DNA from: Argopecten irradians
Taxonomy: Eukaryota; Mollusca; Bivalvia; Pectinida; Pectinidae
Reading direction: 5' to 3'
DNA length: 64,000 nt
NCBI RefSeq assembly: GCF_041381155.1
Contig: NC_091142.1
Location: 33,035,528-33,099,527, forward strand
Shown: piece after piece, positions 1 to 13,800 of the stretch
Position numbering within the stretch: position 1 is the stretch's first letter
Layout of the letters: each line of letters opens with the position of its first letter
The notes under the pieces: generated by a model
The model's database searches: none
The model's input: the letters and a program-made list of their open reading frames with translations, nothing else
What the model was told of the DNA's origin: nothing
Translations under genes and position numbers: made by a program

Positions 1-2340
1 GCTTAGGTTACGGATACTGATATTCTGGTCGACTACAAGATTTATCGATTTGAACTGGTTTAGTTTCCTTCAGTACAATAACAAAGCTATCGAAATAGAA
101 CGTGACAATCGAAGGCTACAGTCGAGACATTCATGGCCTTAATCTATCTCTGTCATCTAAGGCTTGCCAAATGTTATCAGACGGAAGTTAAAGTAAATTG
201 CTATCTTATCATTGATTCTTAGAAATCTTTATAAATGTTCTATGTCTTTTATATGAACTCTCAGGACAGTGTTCTATCGACTGCCTATCGACTTATGAGT
301 GTGTTGTCACGAAAAGATGGTTCAATATTAGTACATTATCATGTCTAAAATAAGATTTACCTGAACAAATTATGAATAAAAATAGCGGTTTTTTTCATTC
401 TTATGTTGCGAGTAACTTCCACGACAATATTGATAAAGTTAACATCCTGGAAATTATTTCTTTAAGTCATTATTATGTGTTTGTGGAGATATGATGACGT
501 AATATAAAGGAGATAAAAGCGATTGCACGATTAATTCATAATGTCTTTCTTAAATTATATTTATATGAAAAGTACCTACTTCAGTACCAGGACTCAAAGT
601 AAAAAAAATCCTCAATACAGTAGTTGGCCATGAAACGAGATAATGCATCTCAGCTAAATTAAGTTAGTGTGCGGTAATGTTTGATACAATCGATATAAAC
701 ACGAAGGTTACAATCATTACAAATGTAAACAATCACCATGTAAATGTAGGTCAATTTCATGTAAAATTTTCAGGTCTAAATATACATGAAAAAACCCCAT
801 TAAAGAACCTGAATTTGAAGTTGTCTTCCAGTGAAATTGACCTAAATTTTAATTTAAAGGTAAATTTCAGGTCAAGCCCTTTTCAGGTCAATTGTGTCTA
901 ACGTTTTAAAACATATCATAACAAATAGATCAAAGGGAGTTAAACATATAATTACAATATTTTTCATTTCTCGGCATTGAAGATCCGGTTCATTACTCTA
1001 TGTTCTTGACCGTTTCTAAAGACTATTTTACACATTGAAGAAACCTATGTTGCCAATAAATAAATAATAAAGCATAGCTATTGCACAGCACAAAAGAGAA
1101 GTATAAGCAACTAAAATATGTTTCAGAGCACAAATACTAAAATTAAACAAATAAAGAAGTAAAAACAATAAAATTAAAATAAAAGCAAAAAAAGGAAAAC
1201 AACAACAAAACAACAACACCAAACATCGAGAATATTTTGTCGATTATGGAATGCTATTATAGATTTTAGGATAGATAAGTGAGGACAGAGCTGGTTGAAA
1301 GAGTGCAGGTAGTTGTTACCATGACGACACAGCATCAAGGAGATTAACGGCTGAAAACGTACATTGTACTCAATTAGAAAATGAGATCTTTTCCTTTGTA
1401 TAATTGCTGACAAGCCTTGACATACTGGATGGATTATAACAATAGATTTATTATCAGCGCCGTGACAAATTAGTGATTGCATTATCTCAAGAGACAGAGA
1501 TATATACTCCAACAATGTTAGAGGTAAAACACGACGAGCCACTTTTGATCATAACATCGTGTCTAACCTCCAACAATCGAGGCAGGATTCACACGACGCA
1601 GAAATGAGCTCGATATAAATTCAAAATTTCAAGTTGTGTTTACACTGACCTTTCACATCCGGAAAGAATTATCCCAAATCAAGTTGAATCCAAAATACAA
1701 AAATGTCACTATTGCACTTTTATACCGAATTTAGACATTTCTTTACCCCACCACTATTTGTAAGTCTACCCGGTCTCCAGTTTTACTTGGTAGTTACAAA
1801 TTACGGAATGGTGACGGAAAGTAAAAATATCATTATCTACAAAATATCTTGCAGTAGTTCAACTAATTAATTTATTTTAATATTTCCAAAATTAATCAGA
1901 ACTGATAAAAATACTTGTTTCTTTGCATATAAACAACCTTGGTTACCACTGTTAATATTATCTTTCCACTTGATACACCGTGCTATAACTTGATAAACCG
2001 GAAGTGACGAAAATTTGAATAGGATTTAACCTAGATTATACAGCACTGCACATAATTGCTATGGGTCACCTATAAAATAATTCACGCTATACATGGTTTT
2101 TTGACATTCTGGTAAGTTTTTCACTTCGTAATTAAGCGTCAAACTTACGCCCTAGTTGGAGGGTGGAACTTGCGAAGACTCATATAGGGGATGGGCATTA
2201 GATCTCGGTATTGCCAATTAGAAGTTTCTCAATATCGATATCTAATATAACTGGATTAAGAGAGATAGAGCAGAGGCAGTGATCTAAGTATAATTATCTG
2301 GTTTATAAAAGTTACGCACCGTATGAACAATTAAATCAAC
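1..2340. other. Intergenic, no supported gene
   Basis: I see no exon with splice signals and no recognisable protein. Open frames here are short and low in complexity. Around 677-901 there is a weak internal repeat built on 'caggtcaa' and 'atttcatgtaaa' like words, which explains the short open frame there. The rest is unremarkable AT-rich sequence. Confidence 0.6.
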
Positions 2341-4960
2341 AAGTGTGTGATGAAGGCGACAGTGTACATATCGTGTGTGATGAAGGTGACAGTGTACATA
2401 TCGTAAGTGTGTGATGAAGGTGACAGTGTACATATCGTAAGTGTGTGATGAAGGTGACAATGTACATATCGTGTGTGATGAAGGTGACAGTGTACATATT
2501 GTAAGTGTATGATGAAGGTGACAGTGTACATATTGTAAGTGTATGATGAAGGTGACAATGTTTATATCGTAAGTGTGTGATGAAGGTGACAGTGAACATA
2601 TCATATGTTCGTGATGAATGCGACAATGTATATATCGTGTGTGATGAATGTGACAATGTATATATCATGTGTGATGAAGGTGACAGTGTACATATTGTAA
2701 GTGTATGATGAAGGTGACAGTGTTTATATCGTAAGTGTGTGATGAAGGTGACAGTGAACATATCATATGTTCGTGATGAATGCGACAATGTATATATCGT
2801 GTGTGATGAAGGTGACAATGTATATATCGTATGTTCGTGATGAATGCGACAATGTATATATCGTGTGTGATGAAGGTGACAATGTATATATCGTAAGTGT
2901 GTAATGGAGGTGACAGTATACATATTGTAAGTGTGTGATGAAGGTGACAGTATACATATTGTAAGTGTGTGATGAAGGTGAAAGTGAGCATATCATATGT
3001 TCGTGATGAAGATGACAGTGTATGTATCGGAAGTGTGTGATGAAAGTGACAGTGTATATATTGTAAGTGTGTAATGGAGGTGACAGTATACATATAGTAA
3101 GTGTGTGATGAAGGTGACAGTATACATATTGTAAGTGTGTAATGGAGGTGACAGTATACATATTGTAAGTGTGTAATGGAGGTGACAGTATACATATTGT
3201 AAGTGTGTAATGGAGGTGACAGTATACATACAGTAATGAGGTGACAGTATACATATTGTAAGTGTGTAATGGAGGTGTGTAATGGTGTGTATGAGGTGAC
3301 AGTATACATAGTGTGTAATGGAGGTGACAGTAATGGTAACATATGTAAGTGTGTAATGGAGGTGACAGTATACATATTGTAAGTGTGTGATGAAGGTGAC
3401 AGTATACATATTGTAAGTGTGTAATGAAGGTGACAGTATACATATTGTAAGTGTGTGATGAAGGTGACAGTATACATATTGTAAGTGTGTAATGAAGGTG
3501 ACAGTATACATATTGTAAGTGTGTAATGAAGGTGACAGTGTACATATTGTAAGTGTGTGATGAAGGTGACAGTATACATATTGTAAGTGTGTAATGAAGG
3601 TGACAGTGTACATATTGTAAGTGTGTAATGAAGGTGACAGTGTATATATTGTAAGTGTGTGATGAAAGTGACAATGTACATATCGTAAGTGTGTTATGAA
3701 GGTGACAATGTACATATCGTGTGTGATGAAGGTGACAATGTATATATCGTGTGTGATGAAGGTGACAATGTATATATCGTGTGTGATGAAGGTGGCAATG
3801 TACATATCGTGTGTTATGAAGGCGACAGTGTATATATTGTAAGTGTATGATGAAGGTGACAATTTATATATCGTGTGTGATGAAGGTGACAATGTACATA
3901 TCGTGTGTGATGAAGGTGACAATGTATATATCGTAAGTGTATGATGAAGGTGACAATGTACATATCGTGTGTGATGAAGGTGACAATGTATATATCGTGT
4001 GTGATGAAGGTGACAATGTATATATCGTGTGATGAAGGTGACAATGTATATATCGTGTGTGATGAAGGTGGCAATGTACATATCGTGTGTTATGAAGGCG
4101 ACAGTGTATATATATGTAAGTGTATGATGAAGGTGACAATTTATATATCGTGTGTGATGAAGGTGACAATGTACATATCGTGTGTGATGAAGGTGACAAT
4201 GTATATATCGTAAGTGTATGATGAAAGTGACAATGTACATATCGTGTGTGATGAAGGTGACAATGTATATATCGTAAGTGTGTGATGAAGGTGACAGTGA
4301 ACATATCGTAAGTGTGTGATGAAGGTGACAATGTATATATCGTAAGTGTATGATGAAGGTGACAGTGTACATATCGTGTGTGATGAAGGTGACAGTGTTT
4401 ATATCATAAATGTGTGATAAAGGTGACAGTGTACATATCGTGTGTGATGAAGGTGACAGTGTACATATCGTGTGTGATGAAGGTGACAGTGTACATATTG
4501 TAAGTGTGTGATGAAGGTGACAGTGTATATATCGTAAGTGTGTGATGAAGGTGACAATGTATATATCGTAAGTGTGTGATGAAGGTGACAGTGTATATAT
4601 CGTAAGTGTGTGATGAAGGTGACAGTGAACATATCATATGTTCGTGATGAATGTGACAATGTATATTATATTGTATGATTGTGTGATGAAGTGACAGTGA
4701 CAGTGTATGATATCGTGTATATATGTGTGTGATGAAGGTGACAGTGTATATATCGTAAGTGTGTGATGAAGGTGACAGTGTGTAAGTATATATCGTAGTG
4801 TGTGTGAAGGTGACATGAAGTGTGTGAAGGTGACAAGTGTATATATCGTAAGTGTGTGATGAAGGTGACAATGTATATATCGTAAGTGTGTGGTGAAGGT
4901 TACAGTGTACATTTGTACGTGTATGATGAAGGTTACAGTGTACATATTATACTAGTCATC
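2341..4960. repeat. Large minisatellite, 30/34-bp units
   Basis: About 2.6 kb of head-to-tail units built on gtgtgatgaaggtgacaatg followed by a variable tatatatc/tacatatcgt part. Two unit lengths alternate: 30 bp, and 34 bp when an extra 'aagt' is present, giving roughly 80 copies. Units differ by a few substitutions (acaat/acagt, tatat/tacat, gatga/taatg). Near 3230-3340 and 4660-4850 the array is scrambled by small deletions. Long minus-strand frames (up to 459 codons) arise only because the unit lacks stops on that strand, so I do not call a protein. Confidence 0.97.
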
Positions 4961-5555
4961 GAGGCGTTACTTGTACGAAGTATTTTCAGGGTATATAACA
5001 ATACTAAATCATATTACAACAATATTGCACACAACTACAAAGAGACACTGGTATATATCCATTTTATACACTAATATATACTGTGGTATAAAGTTGTGCC
5101 AAGTCCCTGAGATTCTTAATTACTTGATCTGTATCAATAATTAAAGTTTGTGTAAAACACTATTGGAATAGTATAACATCATCTAGCCTGAAGGAACAGA
5201 TCATAATTAGGTAATACACCATCACTCTCTCATACTCCAATCGACTTCAGTCAGGAAACCTGTGTTAACGTTGTTATATATCTAATGCAGCAGATAATTA
5301 ACTTCTTGGCGTAAAACCTTACTATTTAAAGATTTAGTACGTTCTGTGTGCTTTGTTACAATGTATAATTGAATAGTTTCGTTCGAAGGTAAATAAATCG
5401 ACCGGTAATGTTAAGTAATACGGTGGTATCCGCTTGGGAGATAAGCCTGGTACTTAGAAATATTGACTTTTGACAAAACAAATGGTGTGTACGTTTGTCA
5501 CGTCGCTTCTTGTTACGCTCATTGCCTGAAGTTGCGTAAGTACGGTGTTGTATGT
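4961..5555. other. Intergenic, nothing recognised
   Basis: Unique AT-rich sequence between the minisatellite and the 3' end of a minus-strand LINE. No exon, RNA gene or repeat is seen. Confidence 0.5.
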
Positions 5556-5556
5556 T

Positions 5557-8105
5557 TTATTCTATACTATAATGCATAAGTCTATAGAGAATATCCTTCC
5601 GTTTTTTGTCAATGACTTCATAACCCCAAAAGATATTGAGAATAATGCTTAAATATACAAAAGGTTTGACCACGTAGTTTACACAATACGGAATCATGTT
5701 AAAAATACCGATTTCCTTGAGATAATCAAAAATATGATTATGTCTCACGACATGGAATAAAGGGTACACGTCGGTGACATTGTGATCCGTATCTCTTAAA
5801 TATTTAAAATCAATACAATGTACTAAGAAACGATCTACTGTGAGAGTAAAATCACATGCATGGCATGTAGGAGGATCCTCCCCTCTCAATAGATAGGAAT
5901 GTGTAAAATATGTGTGTCCAGTTCGGAGTCGAGATAGAACAACTTCCTCTCTGCAGTCTTTCCGACCGGACAGTTCAGGATTTAGTGTACATGTAGGTTG
6001 TATTTTAAACAGTTTATAGTTTGTTTCGGTAGACCACCTTTGTTGTCAATGGTATTTTATGGTTGTTCGATGTCGGTGTAAGGTAGTTTCAAATCTGTTT
6101 ATGATAGGGAGGACGAGTCTTAGCAGCTTTATCGGCCTTTTCATTCCCCTTTATACATACGTAAGTGGGAATTCAGAGATAAGTAATTTGTGTTTTAGAA
6201 GATAATCGAAATGTTCGGATTAAAAGATTTGAATAAGAGTATTTCTAGTGATTCTTGATTTCAAAGCCTGAAGAGCCGAAAGATAGTCGGAACAGATGAT
6301 TGACTTTTCAATGCTGTGTTCTTCAATGTGGTCAAGCGCCAGACCGATAATGCATGCTTCCACAAAGCAAATAGAGGCAACATCTGGAAGTCTGAAAGAG
6401 GAACAGTGATTAGATGTACAGCATGCTGCTACAACATTATCACCATTTTTGAGCCGCCAGTGTAGATCTGAACATGATCAGGGAATGTCCTAATCCACTC
6501 CCGAAAGGAGGATTTGTGTTTTTCGGGTAATGCACTGGGTTTTGCCCTCTCATGTAGAGATAAATTGATATCAGGTGTTTGAATGAGCCAGGGTGGTACA
6601 CCCGATACGGTGTACTCGTCAATGGTGTCGAAATGTATATTTAGTTCCTGCAATTTTTTTTGAAATTCTGATGCCAAATGTTGGTATGAGTTTTTGGTTT
6701 TGTGTGAATATGTCTTGGTGTTGTGGAAAAAATACAAGATAAATTGCGGGAATTTTGGGATTTGATTTCAGTTGAGGAGCATTCTGTAAGGATAATTTCT
6801 TTCGTCGATCGTCTAGAAATGGCTCAATAGCTTCCACCTGGAGACTCACATTTGTTGTTCGAGAAGCTCTAAGTACGAGACGCAGTCCCATATTCTGGAT
6901 AGTGTCAAGCATCTGTAGATACAATGTAGGAGCTGCGAGCCTATCTATAGACAATCGAGCCGAAGTCAAGTTTTGATCTAATAAGTGCCCGGTAGATACG
7001 CAGAAGCATATCACGGTCTGCACCCCAATCATAATGGAAAAAGAACACGTGGAATGTTCAACGCCATCGAGCACTTATCATTCAGATGTTTGATTTGTGG
7101 AACGAAGGACAGTTTCGAGTGAAATTATTCCAAGAAATTCAGTTTGTTCAACTGTTGGAATTTTAATTCCATTGAGTGTGGCGTCTGAATCGTTGTGTTG
7201 TTTTCGTTTTTGACAGAATTGCATGCAGACAGTCTTTGGTCTTGAAAATCTTAAGCCATTTACGTCAGCCCAATTTTGTTATTTGCCTAAACATTGTTGT
7301 AGTTGTCGTTCTATAGTGTGCATGTTTTTTGATCTGTAACATATTAAGAAATCACCCACAAATAGAGACCCTTCTGCGGATTGGCAAAGCTATTTGGTAA
7401 TGATGTTAATTTTTAAGCCATAAAGGGTGTGATACCACCCTGAGGGACATCCATTTCCTGTTTTTCTGTTTCTGAATAAGTTGAACCCGTTCTATGAAAT
7501 GCCTGTCAGATATAAAATTTGAAATAAAATTTTGCAAATAACTACGTATACCGATATCATGGAGATCGTTCATGATTCCATATTGCCAAGTTGTATCGTA
7601 TGCATTTTCAGGGTCAAAGAATACGGCCACAAGATCTTAACAAATGCTTCTCGTATAAATGTTTCTAGTTTAAGTGGTATACCGTTCCTCTGTAGTTTTT
7701 AAAGCCGCTTTACAGAGAGCTTAAACTATTATTTGATTCCAGGAACCAAACTAATCTAGTATTTATCATACGTTCTAGAGTTTTACAAATACAACTCGTC
7801 AGTGAAATATGACGATAGTAATTTGTACCAGTAGCATCCTTCCCGGGCTTCGGAAGCCTATTATAACTTTCAGTATTGGAGGAATCAAAATTTAAACATC
7901 AATGTGGGTAAGCGAGCCAGAGGCAGGGTAAATATGTTGGGACATTGGTGTTATAAAGACATAAGCTGTTTTTATCAATAGACTCTTTGATACGTCTACC
8001 TCTATCATCAGTGCCTGGGGACCCCAGAGGCTATTATGGTCGTTATTTTGCATATCAATTTGGTACTTTTTACACAAATTTTGAGTATTTATATATATCA
8101 CATCA
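5557..8105 (-). mobile_element. Dead I/Nimbus-type LINE with RNase H
   Basis: This is a decayed non-LTR retrotransposon read on the minus strand. In order: the start of the reverse transcriptase with the line KPGKDATGTNYYRHISL at about 7,860-7,800; motif A as FFDPENAYDTTW near 7,620; the catalytic loop near 7,350, where the expected YxDD reads FVGD so one catalytic Asp is lost; the thumb/connection (7,074-6,740); an RNase H domain starting IYTGGSK near 6,470 and ending GNEKADKAAK near 6,130; and a C-terminal CHAC...HC zinc-like motif at 5,557-5,889. Frames are broken by many shifts and stops. RT plus RNase H in this order fits the I clade, of which Nimbus of snails is a known example; the clade is inferred. 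No endonuclease domain is recognisable, so the copy is probably 5'-truncated. Confidence 0.85.
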
Positions 8106-8437
8106 TTTAAACTATATATACATTATTTAGATGACAATTTAGAAAAGACATTGACGCGAAAAAGAATATGGAACCACGGCGACTTTTGGGAAACGTGAGA
8201 CTACCACTTCAAGCCAGTAATTATACGTATTGCTTCAAGTTGGATTGACTCCAAGAGGTTGCATTCTGCCTGGGTCCAATTACATGACACAATTTGTTTA
8301 TCAAATTACTTTACGTACACTAAATGTAAAGATTCAAAAGCGATAGGTTATAACTACACACATCAATATCTTAGATTTTGTCTTTGTCACGGTGAACATT
8401 GAAAAAAATCACAGTAAATATGAATTGATATAGCTAA

Positions 8438-8700
8438 AGATACTCTACCGCTGACAAATGATATTTTTTCTCTATCAAAAACAGGAACAGACACTTTAGT
8501 ATTTTTATACGGTTGCAAAAGTTACTTACTTACACCATTATCACCTTTGAAAACTTTGAGCTTCTAACATTTTTATTTCAAGATAAAAATGTTTAAAAAA
8601 AATTAATTGCAACCCCAAAAAATTCCGAGGCACCATCTCCTATATGGAGTGAACTACTGATTGCGCATGCACCAAAGGCAAAATAGATAGGCTTTGGATT
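8438..8700. mobile_element. Partial copy of short TIR element
   Basis: This segment is a diverged direct copy of the left two thirds of the element at 8940-9295. It begins with the same terminal sequence (agatactctaccgctgac) and shares the interior words for about 250 bp (for example 'aaaagttacttac', 'gagcttctaa', 'gcatgcaccaaa'). It lacks the right terminus. Confidence 0.7.
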
Positions 8701-8939
8701 TTTGAAAATAAAAATACTCTTTGATTAATGCTGAAACGAGACTTCAACGAGACTAAATAAAAATTAAAATACCAATGAAATAAAAAAAAAGTTTTAGCTA
8801 CTGACTATCAAAACTGTAATGTTTCAAAATGACTACCGAATGGTTATTTGGTAGGATATTTTTAAAACATGAATTTAAAATAGAACGCATATTTAAAATG
8901 GTAGTCTGCGACAAGAATTATGTAACAATAAATATTTAA

Positions 8940-9295
8940 AGATGCTCCACCGCTGACAAATGGTATGTTTTCACTATCAAAAACAGGATCAGACGATTTA
9001 GCATTTTTCTTCAGCTACAAAAGTTACTTACTTTACACCATTACCACCATTGGAAAGTTTGAGCTTCTAATTTTAATTCAAGATAAAAATATAAGAAATA
9101 ATTAATTGCATCCCGAAAAAGTTCCGTGACACTATGTTCTATATATAATGAAGTTCTGACTGAGCATGCACCAAAAGCATAATAAATCATTTTATGTTAT
9201 TTGTTGTTTTAATTAGGCATATATATACACGATTAAACACCAATTGTTGTTCAAATGATGAGTATCATTTATGCTCTGTCAGCGGTGGAGTATCT
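8940..9295. mobile_element. Short non-autonomous TIR element (MITE-like)
   Basis: Length is 356 bp. The left end agatgctccaccgctgac and the right end at 9277-9295 (tgtcagcggtggagtatct) are inverted copies of each other over about 18 bp. There is no coding sequence inside. With the partial copy at 8438 it shows a family present at least twice side by side. The target duplication is not clear, so I cannot assign a superfamily. Confidence 0.7.
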
Positions 9296-9300
9296 ATAAG

Positions 9301-10872
9301 TACTGAATAGGCAAATAGTATTGCGGTCAAGTTTCGTCGATGTGTATAATTTATTAAAAGAGGATAATTTATTGACAAAAGCGCATAAACAAACACAAAG
9401 GGATATACTTTTTTTTGTCAATTACTACAACTGTATCAACATACGTTTTCAAAATCCTATGCAAGAAAAAGTGACACAAGAACATTTATATCCTTAAATA
9501 GAGTTGTATAACTAATTGTCTATCTTTTATATAGTTTTGCCATTTTGCTATCAATGTGTTCATATTTTGAACATAACTGATGATATGTTAACATTATACA
9601 TATGTATATTGAAAAGAAGACTTAATGATTATGACCGAGGTCATTTTAGTTTCATTTCACAAAAAGCCACTAGTGGGAGAGGATGAATATTCAGCACTAC
9701 AGTAATGGAATAAGATTTAATTTCCACATTAATATGGATTTACTGTGATTAAAATACAGACTTTATTTATATCAGTAAACAAATCAAATAGCTAGTGTAA
9801 TGCAATCAAAAATTGTGAAACCATTTCACTACTGATTGTATACACAATGGTGTGCAATGTACAGAAAGGATTAATATTATCAATATTTCTTGGATTATGC
9901 ACAAATATACAAAGGAATCATGTGATACAAGGAAAATTCTTGCCAAAAGTATATGGATCCAATGTTTATATCGTGTAGGAATGTGTCTTTTATGGTAAAT
10001 GTATTGGATATGTCTTGGATTTGTCTTCATTTTGGATTCCTTACATATATGCGGAGAATTGATACGACCATCGCAATTTACATGTTAATAAACATTTGTA
10101 GCATACCACACTATTGTGATTTCAAAATAAATTACCATGTCGAAGTAAAATTGCTGAGTGAATTTGCGATCAGATGTTTGGTCCTATTCTCATTGCAAAT
10201 TTTCTTGATGATATTCAGCACAATTTGCAGTAATAATGTTGTTGTTATTGAAGATTTGGTCAATTTGTGCTTATAAATATCTATGAAATAGAAACTGTAC
10301 ACACTTAATCATTAATTTTGTATAAAAAGTGAAAAATATAATTTATCATTGTTATTTCCTTTGTTGATATACTTAAAGTGAATAGTCGGGTAACGGAAGT
10401 CGGTACAATGGTCATATATATCAAGTATAATTTCTTATGAAATAAAAAAGTTTCCCGTCAAAATCCCACCGCATTCAAGGAAATCAATGTGTATCATAAA
10501 AAAAATCCGAAACGCCCTCACGGCTGGCGATGTCCATGTAGACATTTTACGCAGCCTCGCTTTCAAAGAGTTAGGTCAATTTATTTTTAGAACTGCTCTA
10601 AATTTACACGGGACTTTTCCATAACTTCATCGGTAAAAATTGAAAAGACAGAAACAGAAAATGACAGAGGTATTGATATTTAAGGACGTTTGGAAGGCCA
10701 ATGGACGCATTTATTCTAGTTTTCTTTGCCCGACTATTCATTGTTATCCTCCATATAAGCAGGAACCTCAAAGAGATACTTTTAAAAAGACTTGTACATT
10801 TAAGATGTGGTTGTGACAAGGAATTGATATATTTGTTATTAATATGTTGATTGTAGATACAGCAGGACGAAT
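9301..10872. other. Upstream region of the lectin gene
   Basis: AT-rich with no recognised exon. The plus-strand open frame at 9953-10276 is not similar to anything I know and shows no splice or start context that I would trust. The promoter of the downstream lectin gene should lie near 10.8 kb, but I see no convincing TATA box. Confidence 0.45.
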
Positions 10873-13800
10873 ATGTATAAGATGAAACTGGTCATTTTAG
10901 TACTAAGCTGTGTTGCTCCATACGTAAGGACAGGTAAGATATTTTAAATGATTTTATCTGAATAATTCATATTGAAACATGCATTTTTGTATTGTAACAT
11001 ACATTTTTGTATTGTAACATGCATTTTTGTATTGTAACATACATTTTTGTATTGTAACATTGTTTTGTAACGTTTCTCTATGAACTGTGTCCCTATATAT
11101 TGTAACGCGCCCTTGACAATAATTCATATTTTAACGTGTCTGTTAACATGTCCCCTTGTATTATAACGTTTACCTCTAATTTCAACGTGTCCCTTTTTAT
11201 CATAACCATATGATACAGCTCTGTATGTCCAGTCAGAGTATTTTAAAAACAAATGTTGTCTTTGATTACCATAACAATGTTTTTATATTACTAAGTAATT
11301 TACTTTGAGCATGTCACTCCTGTAACAAATAATGCTGTTGTTTTAAATAATCATTTGCATGAATTTTCAGTTATGATATTGTCTCTTTTAATAGAAAAAT
11401 CAATGCTGAACCATAGACAATTTAATAAAAGTACATAAACTTCAGTACTAGTCTTCCCGGTATCCCGCGGTTACTCTGGAATAGATAACTCTTTTATTTA
11501 ATTAACATGCAGTTATTTTAGATCATGTGACGCAAAGTGAGAAATTTCTGTAGAATGTATTGATTAATCAGGAATACCGGTTTGTTTTGTATGAAATGTT
11601 TAGGCCGTTGTCTCAGCCAATCAGAGGTGACGTTACAAACGGTGACAATTGTTTTCGGTATGAGATAATAACATAACTAAAGATAATCCTTGTTACAAGC
11701 AGCATGTCGTTATCATGGTATACATTGTTGAAAATGAATATCATGACATTAATTTATTGGTATTAAAGGTAAGTTATTTAATTGGTTCAATGCTTACTTA
11801 TCTGACAGAAAACAAAGGGTATTATTATACCTCACCGATGAGTCAGAGTCGCTGATTGGTCGAGAAACGTCACGTGTGAGGGCGACAAAACATCGTGTAT
11901 CCCGCTGAACGTCATGTTCAAAAATCATGTTTCCCCCATGCGGATCCCCTTGTACGTTTAGCAAGAGTTGTCGTTCGTGTAACGGACCTCTCCGAGGTAT
12001 TCCGATAACAAACATAATGGATGACAGAAAACGCTTCCGTCTGCCTTTGACCGAGAAAATTAGTAATATTGTTTGATAATAGATACAGATAGCACAATTA
12101 CACTCGATGTAATGTTTATATGATGTAACATGCTAAAGGGAGTTGATTTGGGCTGAAAGATACCGTAGGTCTAACTTATGATTTAACATGTAGGGCCTAA
12201 CTGTAACGTTAGCACAACAGTGTTTGAACAAACAACTTAAATTCTAGTCATTGCGTTAGACTTGTATTCTAGCGCGAGAAAAAAATATTTTTTTCGGTAT
12301 AATAAACAATTGATTGCCCTGACATGACAGGAGACATCGACGCCTAGTTTACCCACGGTATGTCATTAAATGCATGATATTTGAAGGGTATCAATCTAGC
12401 ACTAAACCTATTTCGGCAGAAGTCCCTCAAGGATCTGTCCTTGGTCCATTTTTGTTTTTACTCTTCGTTAATGATATTACTAATGACATAAACAGCAATT
12501 TACAATTATTTGCAGATGACACTTCTCTTTATGTAATAATACAAAATAATAATGATTTAGATACACCATCTTCACTGCTTAATAATGACTTAGCATCTAA
12601 CTCGGAATGGGCACTTAAATGGCAAATTTTCTTCAACCCTAATAAAACATTAGCTATGAACCTCAGTCGACAAAATATCGATTATCCACATCTTTTATTT
12701 AATTATAATATAATTGCACAAAATGAATTTCATAACCACCTAGGGCTTACCTTCAATAGTAAAGGAACATGGTCAGACCATATTTCTAATATTTCTAACA
12801 TATATCAAAAAGCTAACGCTAGATTAAGTCTACTTTGTGTATTGAACAATTTAGTTGATAGGAAAACTTTGAAAACTTTATATACTTCCTACATAAGACC
12901 AATATTAGAATATGTTGATGTAGTCTGGGGCAATTGTAAACAAGCTGAAGCTGATCTTCTTGAATCCATTCAACTGGAAGCTATGAGATTAATAACAGGA
13001 CTTAAAAGAGGTACAGCTCACCATATTTTATATAACGAAACTCGACTAGAACCATTAAGTAAAAGAAGACAGAATCACAAACTTAAACTAATGTTTAAAA
13101 TTATAAATAATTATACTTCAATGTATCTTCATAATATCATACAACCATATTTAAATCTAAACAATGTATATAATTATAGAAATAACAGATTTTTTAATAT
13201 TCCACAGTCAAGAATTATAGCTTTAAGAAAAGTTTTTTTTCCGTCAACCATGGATATGTGGAACTCACTTGACAGTTCCATGTGAGACTCTATTTCAATT
13301 TCTTCTTTTAAATGTAAATTGAAAATTGCTCATGATATAATAGTTTCAGAAGTCTTCATGGATTCCTCTCCAACACAACTTAACATAATCCTTTGCCAAC
13401 TTAGAAATTTTAAAAGTGACTTTAATTTTGATAAACATTCTGATCACCTGACTGATAACTCATCCTGTGTATGTGGTGTTCCCAGTAAGATTTAGCTCAT
13501 TTTTTCTTTCAATATCCATTGTATAATCATTCAAGGCACCACATTTTATCCATCTACAAGTTTTAGGTTATGTAAATCTACAATGCCTGCTGTGTGGCAT
13601 CCGTAATGTACCTGATCAATTAAATGCATTTATTCTTTATCATGTAAATTTATAGATTAAATCCTAAAAACGTTTTTCTATGAACAAATAATTTGAATTA
13701 TATGCAATATTAAGTAGTAGTAATTCAGTTACATATACTTATGATATCATAGCAATTAAGTCATTATTGTTGTATAATACATTTATATATAACATTCAAG

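Noticed and set aside
2284..4372. Long minus-strand open frames (up to 459 codons) of repeating His/Thr/Ser-rich peptide
   Set aside because: They lie wholly within the 30/34-bp minisatellite, several frames are open at once, and there is no start or splice context. They are artefacts of a unit that lacks stops on that strand.
2341..4960. Possible CRISPR-like array
   Set aside because: Units are contiguous with no unique spacers, and the setting is a eukaryotic genome.
9953..10276. 107-codon plus-strand frame upstream of the lectin gene
   Set aside because: No family resemblance and composition like the surrounding AT-rich DNA. An exon reading would need splice sites that I cannot support.
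11833..11877. Hammerhead-ribozyme-like words (ccgatgag ... gagaaac)
   Set aside because: The core requires cTGAnGA and GAAA in the right place. Here the essential U is C, the second motif is displaced and the stems do not close.
12374..13285. The 303-codon plus-strand frame as a host gene
   Set aside because: It is reverse transcriptase of a LINE, bounded by target duplications and an A-rich tail.
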